Shown here one piece after another: positions 21,470 through 30,218 of a DNA stretch of 64,000 nt. The first letter of the stretch is position 1; the number at the start of each line of letters is the position of its first letter. Source of the DNA: Lysobacter sp. yr284 (lineage in GTDB: Bacteria; Pseudomonadota; Gammaproteobacteria; Xanthomonadales; Xanthomonadaceae). The stretch covers positions 248,001 through 312,000 of the forward strand of contig NZ_FNPT01000004.1 in assembly GCF_900107375.1 (NCBI RefSeq), written 5' to 3'. The notes below the pieces were generated by a model that saw only the letters and a program-made list of their open reading frames with translations, had not been told where the DNA came from and ran no database searches. A program made the position numbers and the translations under genes.

Positions 21470-22425
21470 GGGAGACCCGCGCCGACTCGGTCCAGGCCGC
21501 GATCGTGGTCGTGCTGCTGCACGGCCTGCTGATCGCGGCGTTGATCGTCAGTGCGCTGCTGAACTGGAACAGCGGCGCGGTGTCGGCCGCCGGCTCGCCG
21601 GTGTCGACCGAACTGGCCGAGATGAGCGACCTGTCGGCGGCGATGCAGCGCACCCTGCGCAGCAAGGTCGAGCCGGTCCCGCAGGCGCAGCCCGACCCGC
21701 TGCCCGAGCAGGCCGATCCGCTGCCGCAGCCGGTCGCCGAGCCCAAGCCGCAGGACGCGGTCTCGCCGCAGCAACAGTCGCCGCAGGACTTCGTCCCGGT
21801 GCCCGACACCACCAGCCAGGAGCAGGTGGTCGACACGCCGACGCCGAACCCGGCCGAGGACAAGAAGCTGCAGGAGGCCAAGGCGCGCCAGGAGCAGGTC
21901 GACCTGACCGAGCAGAAGCGCCAGGAAGAGGCGCAGCAGAAGCAGCGCCTGGCCGAGCAGCAGGAGGCCGAGCGGCAGAAGAAGCTCGAGGACATCCGCC
22001 GCGAGCGCGCGCGCCTGCAGCGCGAGCAGAGCCTGGCCGAGCAGAAGCTGCAGCAGCTCGCCGACCGCCGCGCCAGCCAGGCCAGCCAGACCGCCGCGGC
22101 GACCGCGCCGGCGCAGCAGGCCGGCAACCAGGGCGCCGACACCGGCCTGCTGGCGCGCTACCAGGCGGCGCTGCAGTCGGCGATCAAGAACAAGTGGACC
22201 CGCCCGGATTCGGTCCCGCTCGGCGCGGCCTGCCGGCTCAACATCCGCCAGCTGCCCGGCGGCCAGGTGATCGCGGTGGAAGTGATCGAGCCCTGCGCCT
22301 ACGACGAGGCCGGACGGCGTTCGGTCGAGGCCGCGGTGCTCAAGGCCCAGCCCTTGCCCTACGCCGGCTTCGAAAGCGTGTTCCAGCGCAGCCTGATCCT
22401 GAACTTCCGCGCCGAGGACCGCTGA
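21466..22425 (+). CDS. tolA: TolA energy-transducing protein
   Basis: A 319-residue protein with the three TolA parts. An N-terminal membrane anchor (AAIVVVLLHGLLIAALIVSALL) is followed by a Pro/Gln-rich stretch and a Gln/Glu/Lys/Arg-rich long helix (about residues 125-215), then a C-terminal domain starting GLLARYQAALQSAIKNKW. The last domain has two cysteines spaced 20 residues apart (GAACRLNI ... IEPCAYD), likely a disulfide. TolA links the inner-membrane motor to TolB, Pal and porins and is the entry handle for some phages and bacteriocins. The stop codon overlaps the next ATG by one base (TGATG). Confidence 0.92.
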
Positions 22426-22889
22426 TGCGCGCCGCGACCCGATCGCTCGCGCGCATCGCCGCGGTGGCCGCCGGGCTGGCTGCGATGCCGGCCATGGCGG
22501 TCGAGATCGGCCGCGCCTGCGACACGCCCGAGCACTGCCTGCCGCAGAACCAGTTGCGCTATTACGAAGTGCTGCGCCAGAGCATCGGCCAGCATTGGCA
22601 GGCGCCCGCCAGCGCCGCCGCCGACAGCGCCTGCACGCTGGAGCTGAGCCAGGCGCCGGGCGGCAGGCTGGTGTCGGTACGCACGATCCAGCCCTGCGAC
22701 CTCGACCCGGCCGGGCGCGACAGCCTGCTGGCGGCCGCGCGCGCGGCCAGTCCGTTGCCGTACCAGGGCTACCAGCAGGTGTTCCGGCCGCTGCTGCGGC
22801 TGAGCCTGCGGGTGGCCGAACCCGACGATCCCAAGGAACGGGAAGAGAGCCGGCTCAAGCGCTGGTGGCAGCGCATGCGCGATCGCTGA
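22425..22889 (+). CDS. Secreted stand-alone TolA domain III-like protein
   Basis: A 154-residue protein that starts on the last base of the tolA stop. MRAATRSLARIAAVAAGLAAMPAMA is a signal peptide. The rest lines up with the TolA C-terminal domain just upstream: LRYYEVLRQSIGQHWQ with LLARYQAALQSAIKNKW, CTLELSQAPGGRLVSV with CRLNIRQLPGGQVIAV, QPCDLDPAGRDSL with EPCAYDEAGRRSV, and SPLPYQGYQQVF with QPLPYAGFESVF. Both cysteines keep the same spacing. There is no membrane anchor and no long helix; a basic tail (RLKRWWQRMRDR) is added. It should reside in the periplasm and could compete for, or assist, TolA partners. Such a gene is not part of the E. coli tol operon. Confidence 0.8.
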   Translation: MRAATRSLARIAAVAAGLAAMPAMAVEIGRACDTPEHCLPQNQLRYYEVLRQSIGQHWQAPASAAADSACTLELSQAPGGRLVSVRTIQPCDLDPAGRDSLLAAARAASPLPYQGYQQVFRPLLRLSLRVAEPDDPKEREESRLKRWWQRMRDR

Positions 22890-23159
22890 ACGCGGCAGCC
22901 GGACCCGCCGCCGCGCTGCCGCGCCGGCCCAGACGGTTGCCTGAACGGGCGGCCGGGCGGGGCAGGGCGGCTGCCCCGTCGCGTCGCTTGCTGCCGGTCG
23001 CGGGCGTTGCTTGCACGTTTTGTGCGCCGTTCGCCCGCATACGCACGCCGCTAACGCACTGAAAGGCAAATTGACGCCGGGTTTTGAGCCCACGTTCACC
23101 CAACAGCGTTAACAATGCCGAACCTGAACAAACCCCCGTTGGATTCTCACGGAGTGCCG

Positions 23160-24479
23160 ATGAAACGACCCCTGCGCTGGCTGGCCACGCTGCTTGCCGT
23201 CCTGATCCCCTTCGCCGCGTCGGCCCAGCAAAAGGGGTTGGAGATCGACATCGTCGGCGGCCTCGCCTCGGCCACCCCGATCGCCGTGGTGCCCATGCCC
23301 TACCAGGGCAGCGGCGCGGCTCCGCCGACCGACATCGCCGAAGTGGTCCGCAACGACCTCAACCGCTCCGGCCAGTTCCGCGGCCTGCCGGTCGAGCAGA
23401 TGGCGGCCAAGCCGACCCGCGGCAGCGAAATCAGCTTCCCCGACTGGCGCGCGCTCAACCAGGACTACATCGTGGTCGGCCGGGTGCTCGACGCCGGCGC
23501 CGGCACCTACCGGGTCGAGTACGAGCTGTACGACGTGGGCAAGCAGCAGCGCCTGCTCGGCTTCGCCCTGACCGCGCGCGCCAACGCCATGCGCGACGTC
23601 GCCCACCAGGTCGCCGACAAGATCTACGAGCAGGTCACCGGCGTGCGCGGCGCGTTCTTCACCCGCATCGCCTACGTCACCGCCACCGGCGTCGGCCGCG
23701 GCAGCAACTACGCGCTGATGGTGGCCGACTCCGACGGCTACAACCCGCAGACCGTGGTGCGCTCGCCCGAGCCGCTGCTGTCGCCGTCGTGGAGCCCGGA
23801 CGGCAACCGCCTGGCCTACGTCAGCTTCGAGGGCGGCAATTCCTCGATCTACATCCAGAACATCGGCACCGGCAGCCGCGAACTGGTGGCCAAGTTCCGC
23901 GGCATCAACGGCGCCCCGGCGTTCTCGCCCGACGGCCGCCGCCTGGCCCTGACCCTGTCGCGCAGCGGCAACCCCGAGATCTACGTGATGGACCTGGGCA
24001 GCAAGGCGCTGACCCAGCTGACCAACCACTTCGGCATCGACACCGAGCCGACCTGGTCGGCCGACGGCAACAAGATCTATTTCACCTCCGACCGCGGCGG
24101 CAAGCCGCAGATCTACGCGGTCCCCACCAGCGGCGGCAGCGCGACCCGGGTCACCTTCCAGGGCAGCTACAACGCCAGCGCCAGCGTGTCGTTCGACGGC
24201 AAGAAGATCGCCACCGCCCAGGGCGCGGGCAACACCTACCGGATCGCGATGATGGATTCCAGCACCGGCGGCGCCCTGTGGAGCACCCTGTCGCCGGGGT
24301 CGCTGGACGAATCGCCGAGCTTTGCACCGAACGCCTCCATGATCATTTATGCTGCGCGCGAAGGACGCCGTGGCGTGCTCTATGCCGTTTCCGCCGATGC
24401 CCGGGTGCGCCAGCGCCTGGTGCTGGCCGACGGCGACGTGCGCGAACCGGCCTGGGGGCCCTATCGCCTGCCGCGCTGA
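23160..24479 (+). CDS. tolB: Tol-Pal system protein TolB
   Basis: A 439-residue periplasmic protein. [22 protein letters not shown] is the signal peptide, preceded by a GGAG site, so the ATG at 23160 is preferred to the in-frame ATG 45 bases upstream. An N-terminal alpha/beta domain is followed by a six-bladed beta-propeller with repeated [38 protein letters not shown] and [19 protein letters not shown] motifs. TolB binds Pal and TolA and takes part in outer-membrane constriction at division. It is 270 bases from the preceding gene, and this gap may hold its own promoter. Confidence 0.95.
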   Translation: MKRPLRWLATLLAVLIPFAASAQQKGLEIDIVGGLASATPIAVVPMPYQGSGAAPPTDIAEVVRNDLNRSGQFRGLPVEQMAAKPTRGSEISFPDWRALNQDYIVVGRVLDAGAGTYRVEYELYDVGKQQRLLGFALTARANAMRDVAHQVADKIYEQVTGVRGAFFTRIAYVTATGVGRGSNYALMVADSDGYNPQTVVRSPEPLLSPSWSPDGNRLAYVSFEGGNSSIYIQNIGTGSRELVAKFRGINGAPAFSPDGRRLALTLSRSGNPEIYVMDLGSKALTQLTNHFGIDTEPTWSADGNKIYFTSDRGGKPQIYAVPTSGGSATRVTFQGSYNASASVSFDGKKIATAQGAGNTYRIAMMDSSTGGALWSTLSPGSLDESPSFAPNASMIIYAAREGRRGVLYAVSADARVRQRLVLADGDVREPAWGPYRLPR

Positions 24480-24598
24480 CGCGCCGGCGGGCCCTCATCG
24501 CGCCGGCCTGCGGCCGCGCCGGTAGCGCCCCGGAACCACGCCTGCAACAGCTCCCCGAACGACTCCTGCCCCACGTTACACACTGACGAGGAATACCC

Positions 24599-25123
24599 AT
24601 GAACAACGCTGCCCGCATCCTGCTCGCCGCCGTGCTCTGCACCGCGGCCGTCGCCTGCTCGAAGAAGGTCAAGGAAACCGCGCCGACCGATACCGGCCCG
24701 GGTTCGACCACCACCCAGCCCGGCGACAGCACCGGCCCGGTCGCCTCCGGCGCCTACGGCCCGAACGACCTGGACACCGACGCCTGCCTGCGCCAGCGCG
24801 TGGTGTACTTCGACCTCGACCAGGATTCGCTGAAGCCGGAGTTCCAGGCCATCGTCGGCTGCCACGCCAAGTACCTGCGCGACCGTCCGTCCTCGCGCAT
24901 GACCCTGGAAGGCAACGCCGACGAGCGCGGCAGCCGCGAATACAACCTGGGCCTGGGCGAGCGCCGCGGCAATGCCGTGTCGTCGTCCATCCAGGCCAAC
25001 GGCGCCTCGGGCAGCCAGATCACCGTGGTGTCGTACGGCGAAGAGCGTCCGGTCTGCACCGACTCGAACGAAGACTGCTGGGCCAAGAACCGTCGCGTCG
25101 AGATCGTCTACACCGCCAAGTGA
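24599..25123 (+). CDS. pal: Peptidoglycan-associated lipoprotein Pal
   Basis: A 174-residue lipoprotein. MNNAARILLAAVLCTAAVACSKK carries the lipidation Cys21, then a Thr/Gly-rich linker, then an OmpA-like domain with VVYFDLDQDSLKPEF and LEGNADERGSREYNLGLGERR, which holds the Asp and Arg that grip diaminopimelate in peptidoglycan. The domain also has extra cysteines (DACLRQ, VGCHAK, PVCTDSNEDCW), as in Xanthomonas-type Pal. It anchors the outer membrane to peptidoglycan. A purine-rich GACGAGGAA lies upstream. Confidence 0.95.
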   Translation: MNNAARILLAAVLCTAAVACSKKVKETAPTDTGPGSTTTQPGDSTGPVASGAYGPNDLDTDACLRQRVVYFDLDQDSLKPEFQAIVGCHAKYLRDRPSSRMTLEGNADERGSREYNLGLGERRGNAVSSSIQANGASGSQITVVSYGEERPVCTDSNEDCWAKNRRVEIVYTAK

Positions 25124-25168
25124 TCGGCGGCACGACTTTCCGAGCAACCCAGACGAGGCTGACCCGCG

Positions 25169-25984
25169 ATGCTGAAGTCCGCAGAGCGTAAGTTCGTACT
25201 AGCCTTGGCAGTCGTGGCGGCCCTTGCGGCCGCCACGCCCGCTTTTGCCCAGCGCGCGAGCCTGGCCGACCGGGTCGCGGTGCTGGAACAGCGCGCGTCC
25301 GACAACCAGGCCAACATGGACCTGCTCAACCAGGTCAACCAGCTCAAGTCGGAAATGCAGGCCCTGCGCGCGCAGGTCGAGGAATTGCAGCAGCAGAACC
25401 GCCAGCTGCAGGAATCGAGCAAGGCGCAGTACCTGGACACCGACAACCGCCTCAACCGGCTCGAAAGCGGCGCGCCCGCCGCCGCCGCGCCGGGTCCGCA
25501 GGCGTCCGCCGCCAAGCCTTCGCCGCCGCCGCCGGCGGTGAAGGACACCGCACCCAGCGTGCACGGCGATCCGGGCCTGCTGGCCCAGGGCGGCGACGAG
25601 CGCGCGGCCTACGACGCCGCGTTCAACGCGCTCAAGGGCGGCCAGTACGTCGAGTCGGCGCGCCTGTTCCAGGAGTTCCTGGCCGCGCACCCGAACGGCA
25701 CCTACACGCCCAACGCGCTGTATTGGCTGGGCGAGAGCTACTACGTCACCCAGAACTACCAACTCGCGCAGGAGCAGTTCCAGTCCCTGCTCGACCGCTA
25801 TCCGACCCACGACAAGGCCGCCGGGGCCCTGCTCAAGGTCGGCCTGGCCCAGTTCGGGTTGAAGCAGGTCGACGCCGCCGAGCGCACGCTCGCCGACGTC
25901 GCCAACCGGTATCCCGGTACCGACGCCGCGCGCACGGCCGCCGATCGCCTCAACGCGATCCAGCTGAGCCGGCTGCGCAACTGA
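25169..25984 (+). CDS. cpoB: Cell division coordinator CpoB (YbgF)
   Basis: A 271-residue periplasmic protein. The signal peptide (FVLALAVVAALAAATPAFA) is followed by a trimerising coiled coil (about residues 30-90, LADRVAVLEQRASDNQANMD ...), a Pro/Ala-rich linker and three TPR repeats (AAYDAAFNALKGGQYVESAR, NALYWLGESYYVTQNYQLAQ, LLKVGLAQFGLKQVDAAER). CpoB links the Tol system to PBP1B and peptidoglycan synthesis during constriction. It is the last tol-pal gene; queE follows eight bases later. Confidence 0.94.
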   Translation: MLKSAERKFVLALAVVAALAAATPAFAQRASLADRVAVLEQRASDNQANMDLLNQVNQLKSEMQALRAQVEELQQQNRQLQESSKAQYLDTDNRLNRLESGAPAAAAPGPQASAAKPSPPPPAVKDTAPSVHGDPGLLAQGGDERAAYDAAFNALKGGQYVESARLFQEFLAAHPNGTYTPNALYWLGESYYVTQNYQLAQEQFQSLLDRYPTHDKAAGALLKVGLAQFGLKQVDAAERTLADVANRYPGTDAARTAADRLNAIQLSRLRN

Positions 25985-25992
25985 GTCCCGCC

Positions 25993-26673
25993 ATGAACGC
26001 CGTTGTCTCCGAGACGGCCGCAGCGCCGTCCTCCGAGCGCCTGCGGCTGACCGAAATCTTCCTGTCGCTGCAAGGCGAATCCGACAGCATCGGCTGGCCG
26101 ACCGTGTTCGTGCGCCTGACCGGCTGCCCGCTGCGCTGCCAGTACTGCGACACCGCTTACGCCTTCCACGGCGGCGAGTGGTGGGAGTTCGACGCGATCC
26201 TGGCCGAAGTCGCGCAACACGGCGCCCGCCACGTCTGCGTGACGGGTGGCGAGCCGTTGGCGCAGAAGCGCTGCATCGAACTGCTCAAGCGCCTGTGCGA
26301 TGCCGGCTACGAGGTCTCGCTGGAGACTTCCGGCGCGATCGACATCGGCCCGGTCGATGCGCGCGTGTCGCGCGTGCTCGACATCAAGACGCCCGACTCC
26401 AAGGAAGCGCACCGCAACCTGTGGAGCAACCTGCCGCTGCTGACCGCGCGCGACCAGATCAAGTTCGTGATCTGCAGCCGCGAGGACTACGAGTGGTCGA
26501 AGGCGATCGTCGCCGAGCACGGTCTGAGCGCGGTGTGCGCGGTGATGTTCTCGCCGAGCTTCCACCAGATTCGCCCGCGCGACCTGGCCGACTGGATCGT
26601 CGCCGACCGCCTGCCGGTGCGGTTCCAGCTGCAGCTGCACAAGATCCTCTGGGACGACGAACCCGGCCGCTGA
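25993..26673 (+). CDS. queE: 7-carboxy-7-deazaguanine synthase QueE
   Basis: A 226-residue radical SAM enzyme of the queuosine/7-deazaguanine pathway. The family opening LRLTEIFLSLQGESDSIGWPTVFVRLTGC is followed by the CxxxCxxC iron-sulfur motif in CPLRCQYCDTAY and the SAM-binding CVTGGEPLAQK. It converts carboxy-tetrahydropterin to 7-carboxy-7-deazaguanine. The ATG at 25993 is the first start after the cpoB stop. The next gene is queC, the next enzyme in the pathway. Confidence 0.95.
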   Translation: MNAVVSETAAAPSSERLRLTEIFLSLQGESDSIGWPTVFVRLTGCPLRCQYCDTAYAFHGGEWWEFDAILAEVAQHGARHVCVTGGEPLAQKRCIELLKRLCDAGYEVSLETSGAIDIGPVDARVSRVLDIKTPDSKEAHRNLWSNLPLLTARDQIKFVICSREDYEWSKAIVAEHGLSAVCAVMFSPSFHQIRPRDLADWIVADRLPVRFQLQLHKILWDDEPGR

Positions 26674-26778
26674 GCTTGGGCGACCGACGGGCCGCCAGGC
26701 CCGGCCACAACAGCCAACCCCCGCAAGCCCGGCTGCTGTAGCCTCTCCCATTCCCGATTCCGCATTTCCGTCCCGACC

Positions 26779-27477
26779 ATGAAAAAAGCCGTCGTCCTCG
26801 TCTCCGGAGGCATGGATTCCGCCGTCGTCGCCGCCATCGCGCGCGAGCAGGGCTTCCTCGTGCACGCGCTGAGCGTGCGCTACGGCCAGCGCCACACCTC
26901 CGAACTCGACGCCGCCGCGCTGATCGCCCAGTCCATCGGCGCGGCCGCGCACAAGACCGTCAGCGTCGACCTGCGCAGCATCGGCGGCTCGGCGCTGACC
27001 GACGAGAGCATCCAGGTGCCGCTCGACGACGACGGCCACCCGGTCGGCCAGGACGCGGCCAAGGACGCGATCCCGGTGACCTACGTGCCGGCGCGCAACA
27101 CCATTATGCTGTCGATCGCGCTGGGCTGGGCCGAAGTGCTCGGCGCCAACGACATCTTCTGCGGCGTCAACGCGGTCGACTACTCCGGCTATCCGGACTG
27201 CCGCCCGGAGTTCGTCGAGGCCTTCGAGCGCCTGGCCAACCTCGCCACCAAGGCCGGGGTCGAGGGCGCCGGCCTGCGCGTGGTCGCGCCGCTGCAGTTC
27301 CTGAGCAAGGCCGACATCGTCCGCGAAGGCGTGCGCCTGGGCGTGGACTTCGGCCAGACTGTGTCGTGCTACAAGGCCGACGACGCCGGCCGCGCCTGCG
27401 GCCACTGCGACGCCTGCCGCCTGCGCGCCGAAGGCTTCCACGCCGCCGGCGTGGCCGACCCGACCCGCTACGTCTGA
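26779..27477 (+). CDS. queC: 7-cyano-7-deazaguanine synthase QueC
   Basis: A 232-residue ATP-dependent enzyme. [19 protein letters not shown] holds the SGGxDS pyrophosphate loop and [22 protein letters not shown] is a family signature. The C-terminal zinc site is [20 protein letters not shown]. It turns 7-carboxy-7-deazaguanine into preQ0. It lies 105 bases after queE and about 80 bases before tRNA-Lys. Confidence 0.96.
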   Translation: MKKAVVLVSGGMDSAVVAAIAREQGFLVHALSVRYGQRHTSELDAAALIAQSIGAAAHKTVSVDLRSIGGSALTDESIQVPLDDDGHPVGQDAAKDAIPVTYVPARNTIMLSIALGWAEVLGANDIFCGVNAVDYSGYPDCRPEFVEAFERLANLATKAGVEGAGLRVVAPLQFLSKADIVREGVRLGVDFGQTVSCYKADDAGRACGHCDACRLRAEGFHAAGVADPTRYV

Positions 27478-27496
27478 ACGCGTTCGCCGCAGGGGC

Positions 27497-27525
27497 CTGA
27501 CTCGGGCCCCGACCTGGGCTAGAAT
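27497..27525 (+). promoter_or_regulatory. Promoter of tRNA-Lys
   Basis: CTGACT (27497-27502) and TAGAAT (27520-27525) are separated by 17 bases, matching the sigma-70 pattern, and end 31 bases before the mature tRNA 5' end. Confidence 0.6.
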
Positions 27526-27556
27526 GCCCGGCTCCGGCGCGCCCGGAGTTCGGAAT

Positions 27557-27632
27557 GGGTCGTTAGCTCAGTCGGTAGAGCATCGGACTTTTAATCCGCT
27601 GGTCGATGGTTCGAATCCATCACGACCCACCA
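27557..27632 (+). tRNA. tRNA-Lys (anticodon TTT)
   Basis: A 76-base tRNA with encoded CCA. The acceptor stem GGGTCGT pairs with ACGACCC, the D-arm has TAGCTCAGTCGGTAGAGC, the anticodon loop CTTTTAA carries TTT, and the T-arm has GGTTCGAATCC. The top anticodon-stem pair (position 27 with 43) is a T-C mismatch. It marks the left border of the accessory region: everything after it up to about 61,300 has unlike composition and content, so it is a probable insertion target. Confidence 0.96.
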
Positions 27633-27674
27633 TTCCCTCGCGGTCCAACCGCGTCTCTCCGTCACACCACCTCG

Positions 27675-27702
27675 CGAAAAGGCCTTATTTCCGGCCTTTT
27701 CG
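27675..27702 (+). terminator. Terminator hairpin after tRNA-Lys
   Basis: CGAAAAGGCC (27675-27684) pairs with GGCCTTTTCG (27693-27702) around an 8-base loop; the descending arm includes four T residues. It is placed 43 bases after the tRNA. Confidence 0.7.
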
Positions 27703-27707
27703 TCGTC

Positions 27708-27762
27708 GGCCTGTGGACTCGTCAAATATCCACAGGCCCTAATTTGGCGAAAATTTCGCCAA
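27708..27762. repeat. Two perfect palindromes next to the tRNA terminator
   Basis: GGCCTGTGGA (27708-27717) is repeated inverted at 27729-27738, and TTGGCGAAA (27744-27752) is repeated inverted at 27754-27762 with a single base between. With the terminator hairpin they make three palindromes within 90 bases. They could be protein-binding sites at an element border or stacked terminators. The 27763-27973 stretch holds nothing else that I can recognise. Confidence 0.6.
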
Positions 27763-27973
27763 TTTTTCTCCGATTTCTCCCTTCCTATGGACTGCCGACC
27801 AATGGATTGGTTTCCGGGGTCTTACGGATCAATGGGTTACGACTGGTCTTTTCAACGAGTTTTATCGCGATCAACATGCCGTGCAGGATTCCAACTCGGC
27901 ACCAGGAGCCGACGCGGAAATTTTCGAAAGGGGCCCTGCGAGGTGTGAGCGGGCTTTGCCGGAGTGGGGTGCG

Positions 27974-29353
27974 ATGGATCTGCAGCGACTCAAGACGTAC
28001 GTACTAGGGGCGGTCGCATACGAGCTAGACGGGCACACACATCGGGGCATTACTGAAAAGCTCATTGAGCTCCAACTGCCTAGTGATCTTCCTGGATCGA
28101 AGAAAGAGAGAATTCAACAAGCGTTAGAAGGCATAGACGATGGTGCATTGCCTGGCTTGGCCAAGCATTTGATCGCCACGGGTGGGCTACGACCGGCGGA
28201 CCGGAACGCCATTGAAGATGCGCTTTGGACTGACGCCGACTACCCGGCTATTCGAAAGCGGACGCGTCGAGAAATTGCGGCGGCACTAAATGTCACAGAT
28301 TTATTCATTGACGCGCGAAAGTTCGATGCTTTGTTGTCGCGTCTCTGGGTCCTTCGCAACGATTCAACTTGGACCTTCCTTGCCGACATCACGGGAGAAG
28401 ATGACAGTCTCTACGCGGAGATTGCTTATCACATACACGGCGCAAGTGGCTGCTGGTCGGTGCTGGATCTGTTCGACAAATTGGGCGCATTCGAGGCATC
28501 AGATCGACGTTTCGCTCTGTTCCTAGAGGGACTAGCTTCGCCGGACATCCGACCGGACGAGGAAAGTCAGAGACGCTTTGTTGGAATCGTCAATGGCCCG
28601 TTGAAGGCGTTGGGCCTTGAGCTGCATGAAGTGGGGCTCGATGGCGGCTATCCGGTCTTCGAGTTGCTCTCTAAGCATGTATCGCCACGTGGTCGGCCGA
28701 AGCAACTGATCTTCGCGTCGTCAGTCAAACCAGACCTGCGATTCAGCGATGCTATCGACAACGACATCGAAATTGTCACTGGCAAGGATGAGGTCTTGGT
28801 GTATGACAGGGCAATTGGCGTCAATGGTTTGCGCTGGTGGGATCTTCAAGCATGGTGGAAGGATCGCCAGAGTCTTGAGTTGGAAAGCGATGCAAAGAAC
28901 TCCCTATATAAGCGTCTAGTTTCAAGTCTGCCGACCAACTCGCCACCACAACGAGCTCTATTCGACGGCTTCTACAGGACCTTCTCGAGCGAGATTCCTC
29001 AGCTGCCAGCATTGCTTCCTGAGGTCTGGCTGCACTGGGATCCCAAGACCATCCGTCTCAGGGGGCGGGATGCTCTTTTGAACTCCCGAATGGACTTCTT
29101 AATACTACTGCCCGGGAATGTTCGGGTTGTTATTGAAGTGGATGGGCAGCAGCATTATGCGGAAGACAACGGTAGGGCGAGCCCCAGGCTATACGCGAAA
29201 ATGGTCGCGGCAGATCGAGATCTACGCCTTGCGGGATATGAGGTATACAGATTCGGAGCCCATCAGTTGTGCCAAAGCGATGCGATGCAGATCATAGGTG
29301 ACTTCTTCGCGTCCTTGTTCCGAATGCATGGCGTCAGGGAATTGCGGCGGTAG
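27974..29353 (+). CDS. AbiJ-related protein with C-terminal nuclease-like domain (probable phage defence)
   Basis: A 459-residue protein. The N-terminal half (MDLQRLKTYVLGAVAYELDG, RRRE-type RTRREIAAALN, LFIDARKFDALLSRLW, FLEGLASPDIRPDEESQRRF) resembles N-terminal domains described for AbiJ-related abortive-infection proteins. The C-terminus (about residues 365-459) has RMDFLILLPG followed by VVIEVDGQQHY and a charged helix, the D...ExDGxxH pattern of VSR/DUF559-like PD-(D/E)XK nucleases. So a sensing half and a nucleic-acid-cutting half are inferred. The ATG at 27974 follows a GGAGTGGGG site; a GTG 93 bases upstream is an alternative. GC content is far lower than in the backbone. It is the first gene after tRNA-Lys and is coupled to the next one. 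Confidence 0.65.
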   Translation: MDLQRLKTYVLGAVAYELDGHTHRGITEKLIELQLPSDLPGSKKERIQQALEGIDDGALPGLAKHLIATGGLRPADRNAIEDALWTDADYPAIRKRTRREIAAALNVTDLFIDARKFDALLSRLWVLRNDSTWTFLADITGEDDSLYAEIAYHIHGASGCWSVLDLFDKLGAFEASDRRFALFLEGLASPDIRPDEESQRRFVGIVNGPLKALGLELHEVGLDGGYPVFELLSKHVSPRGRPKQLIFASSVKPDLRFSDAIDNDIEIVTGKDEVLVYDRAIGVNGLRWWDLQAWWKDRQSLELESDAKNSLYKRLVSSLPTNSPPQRALFDGFYRTFSSEIPQLPALLPEVWLHWDPKTIRLRGRDALLNSRMDFLILLPGNVRVVIEVDGQQHYAEDNGRASPRLYAKMVAADRDLRLAGYEVYRFGAHQLCQSDAMQIIGDFFASLFRMHGVRELRR

Positions 29354-29357
29354 AGTC

Positions 29358-30053
29358 GTGAACGCTGACGAGAACTATCATGTTCTCAGGCCTGGATTGA
29401 ACATTCACAGGGAAGAGGGGCGGCTACTAGTGGAGCATCTTATCTATCATCCGCCGAAGTCTGTCGCGTTTGGCCACAGGCCACGGGTTCGGGACATTGG
29501 CAAGTCCTGGCAGATGACGCAGGCATACTTGCAGAAGCACGCCTCGGGGAAGTACCGCTCGACCGAGCCGATTCGTCTTGCATGCTTTGGATCGGACTGG
29601 GCGACCCTCGACCTTCTAGAGCGCAAGTTCGGGAAGCCGGCGAATTTTCATCCTGCTGCAGCCTTCGCTCAACTCCAGGATTGGACCCTGGATAGCACGG
29701 CGATCTCAGATCTGGTGGATATCTACTTTGCTGTACTCGGACTTTCGCGCGACGATGGCACGCATCTGGATTTCAGCATCTGCTTTGACTTCAAATGGAA
29801 TGGTTGTGAAGAGTCCGCACTAGAAGGGTCGTACTTGGGAATAACGTTCGACCAGTTAGGTATCTTCTTTCAGCCCAGTCTTACGTTTCCGTTCTCGTGG
29901 GATTCGCTTCCCCGTCGTCGATGGCTTAACTCAATGCTTCGTGACTCACCATTTCGATTTCGCGAGCAGTACTTTCAACGCGCGATTCCGACCAAAGCGG
30001 GAAAGCGCTACCGTACGCTCAAGCTGCAGAAGGGCTGGCTGTCTGAGCTTTAA
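29358..30053 (+). CDS. Unknown protein coupled to the AbiJ-like gene
   Basis: A 231-residue protein read from a GTG four bases after the preceding stop (VNADENYHVLRPGLNIHREE). It has no signal peptide or membrane segment. Visible parts: a stretch SVAFGHRPRVRDIGKSWQMT, a region LACFGSDWATLDLLERKFGK and a basic C-terminus ending KRYRTLKLQKGWLSEL. I do not recognise the family. Its tight spacing and equally low GC content suggest that it is the partner of the AbiJ-like protein, for example a regulator or antitoxin, but this is inference. The start is uncertain because an earlier in-frame codon lies within the preceding gene. Confidence 0.6.
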   Translation: MNADENYHVLRPGLNIHREEGRLLVEHLIYHPPKSVAFGHRPRVRDIGKSWQMTQAYLQKHASGKYRSTEPIRLACFGSDWATLDLLERKFGKPANFHPAAAFAQLQDWTLDSTAISDLVDIYFAVLGLSRDDGTHLDFSICFDFKWNGCEESALEGSYLGITFDQLGIFFQPSLTFPFSWDSLPRRRWLNSMLRDSPFRFREQYFQRAIPTKAGKRYRTLKLQKGWLSEL

Positions 30054-30218
30054 CAAAGGCTCGCTCGCAAGAGATAGCGCGTCGTGGCGGTGCGAGGGAT
30101 AGATCCGTTTCATATGCCTGGTAGGCCATTGAGCAATTTCGAGTCTGCGGGCGTCTTGAGCCGCCACTGGTCGCAAGTCGCCTCCTGCCTAGTCCTCTTC
30201 GCCTTGCGCAGCGAACTG

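Noticed and set aside
27557-27632. Duplicate of the tRNA-Lys 3' end as an att site
   Set aside because: I looked for a second copy of its T-arm/acceptor sequence in the window; the 50,488 GTTCGAATC differs in all flanking bases.
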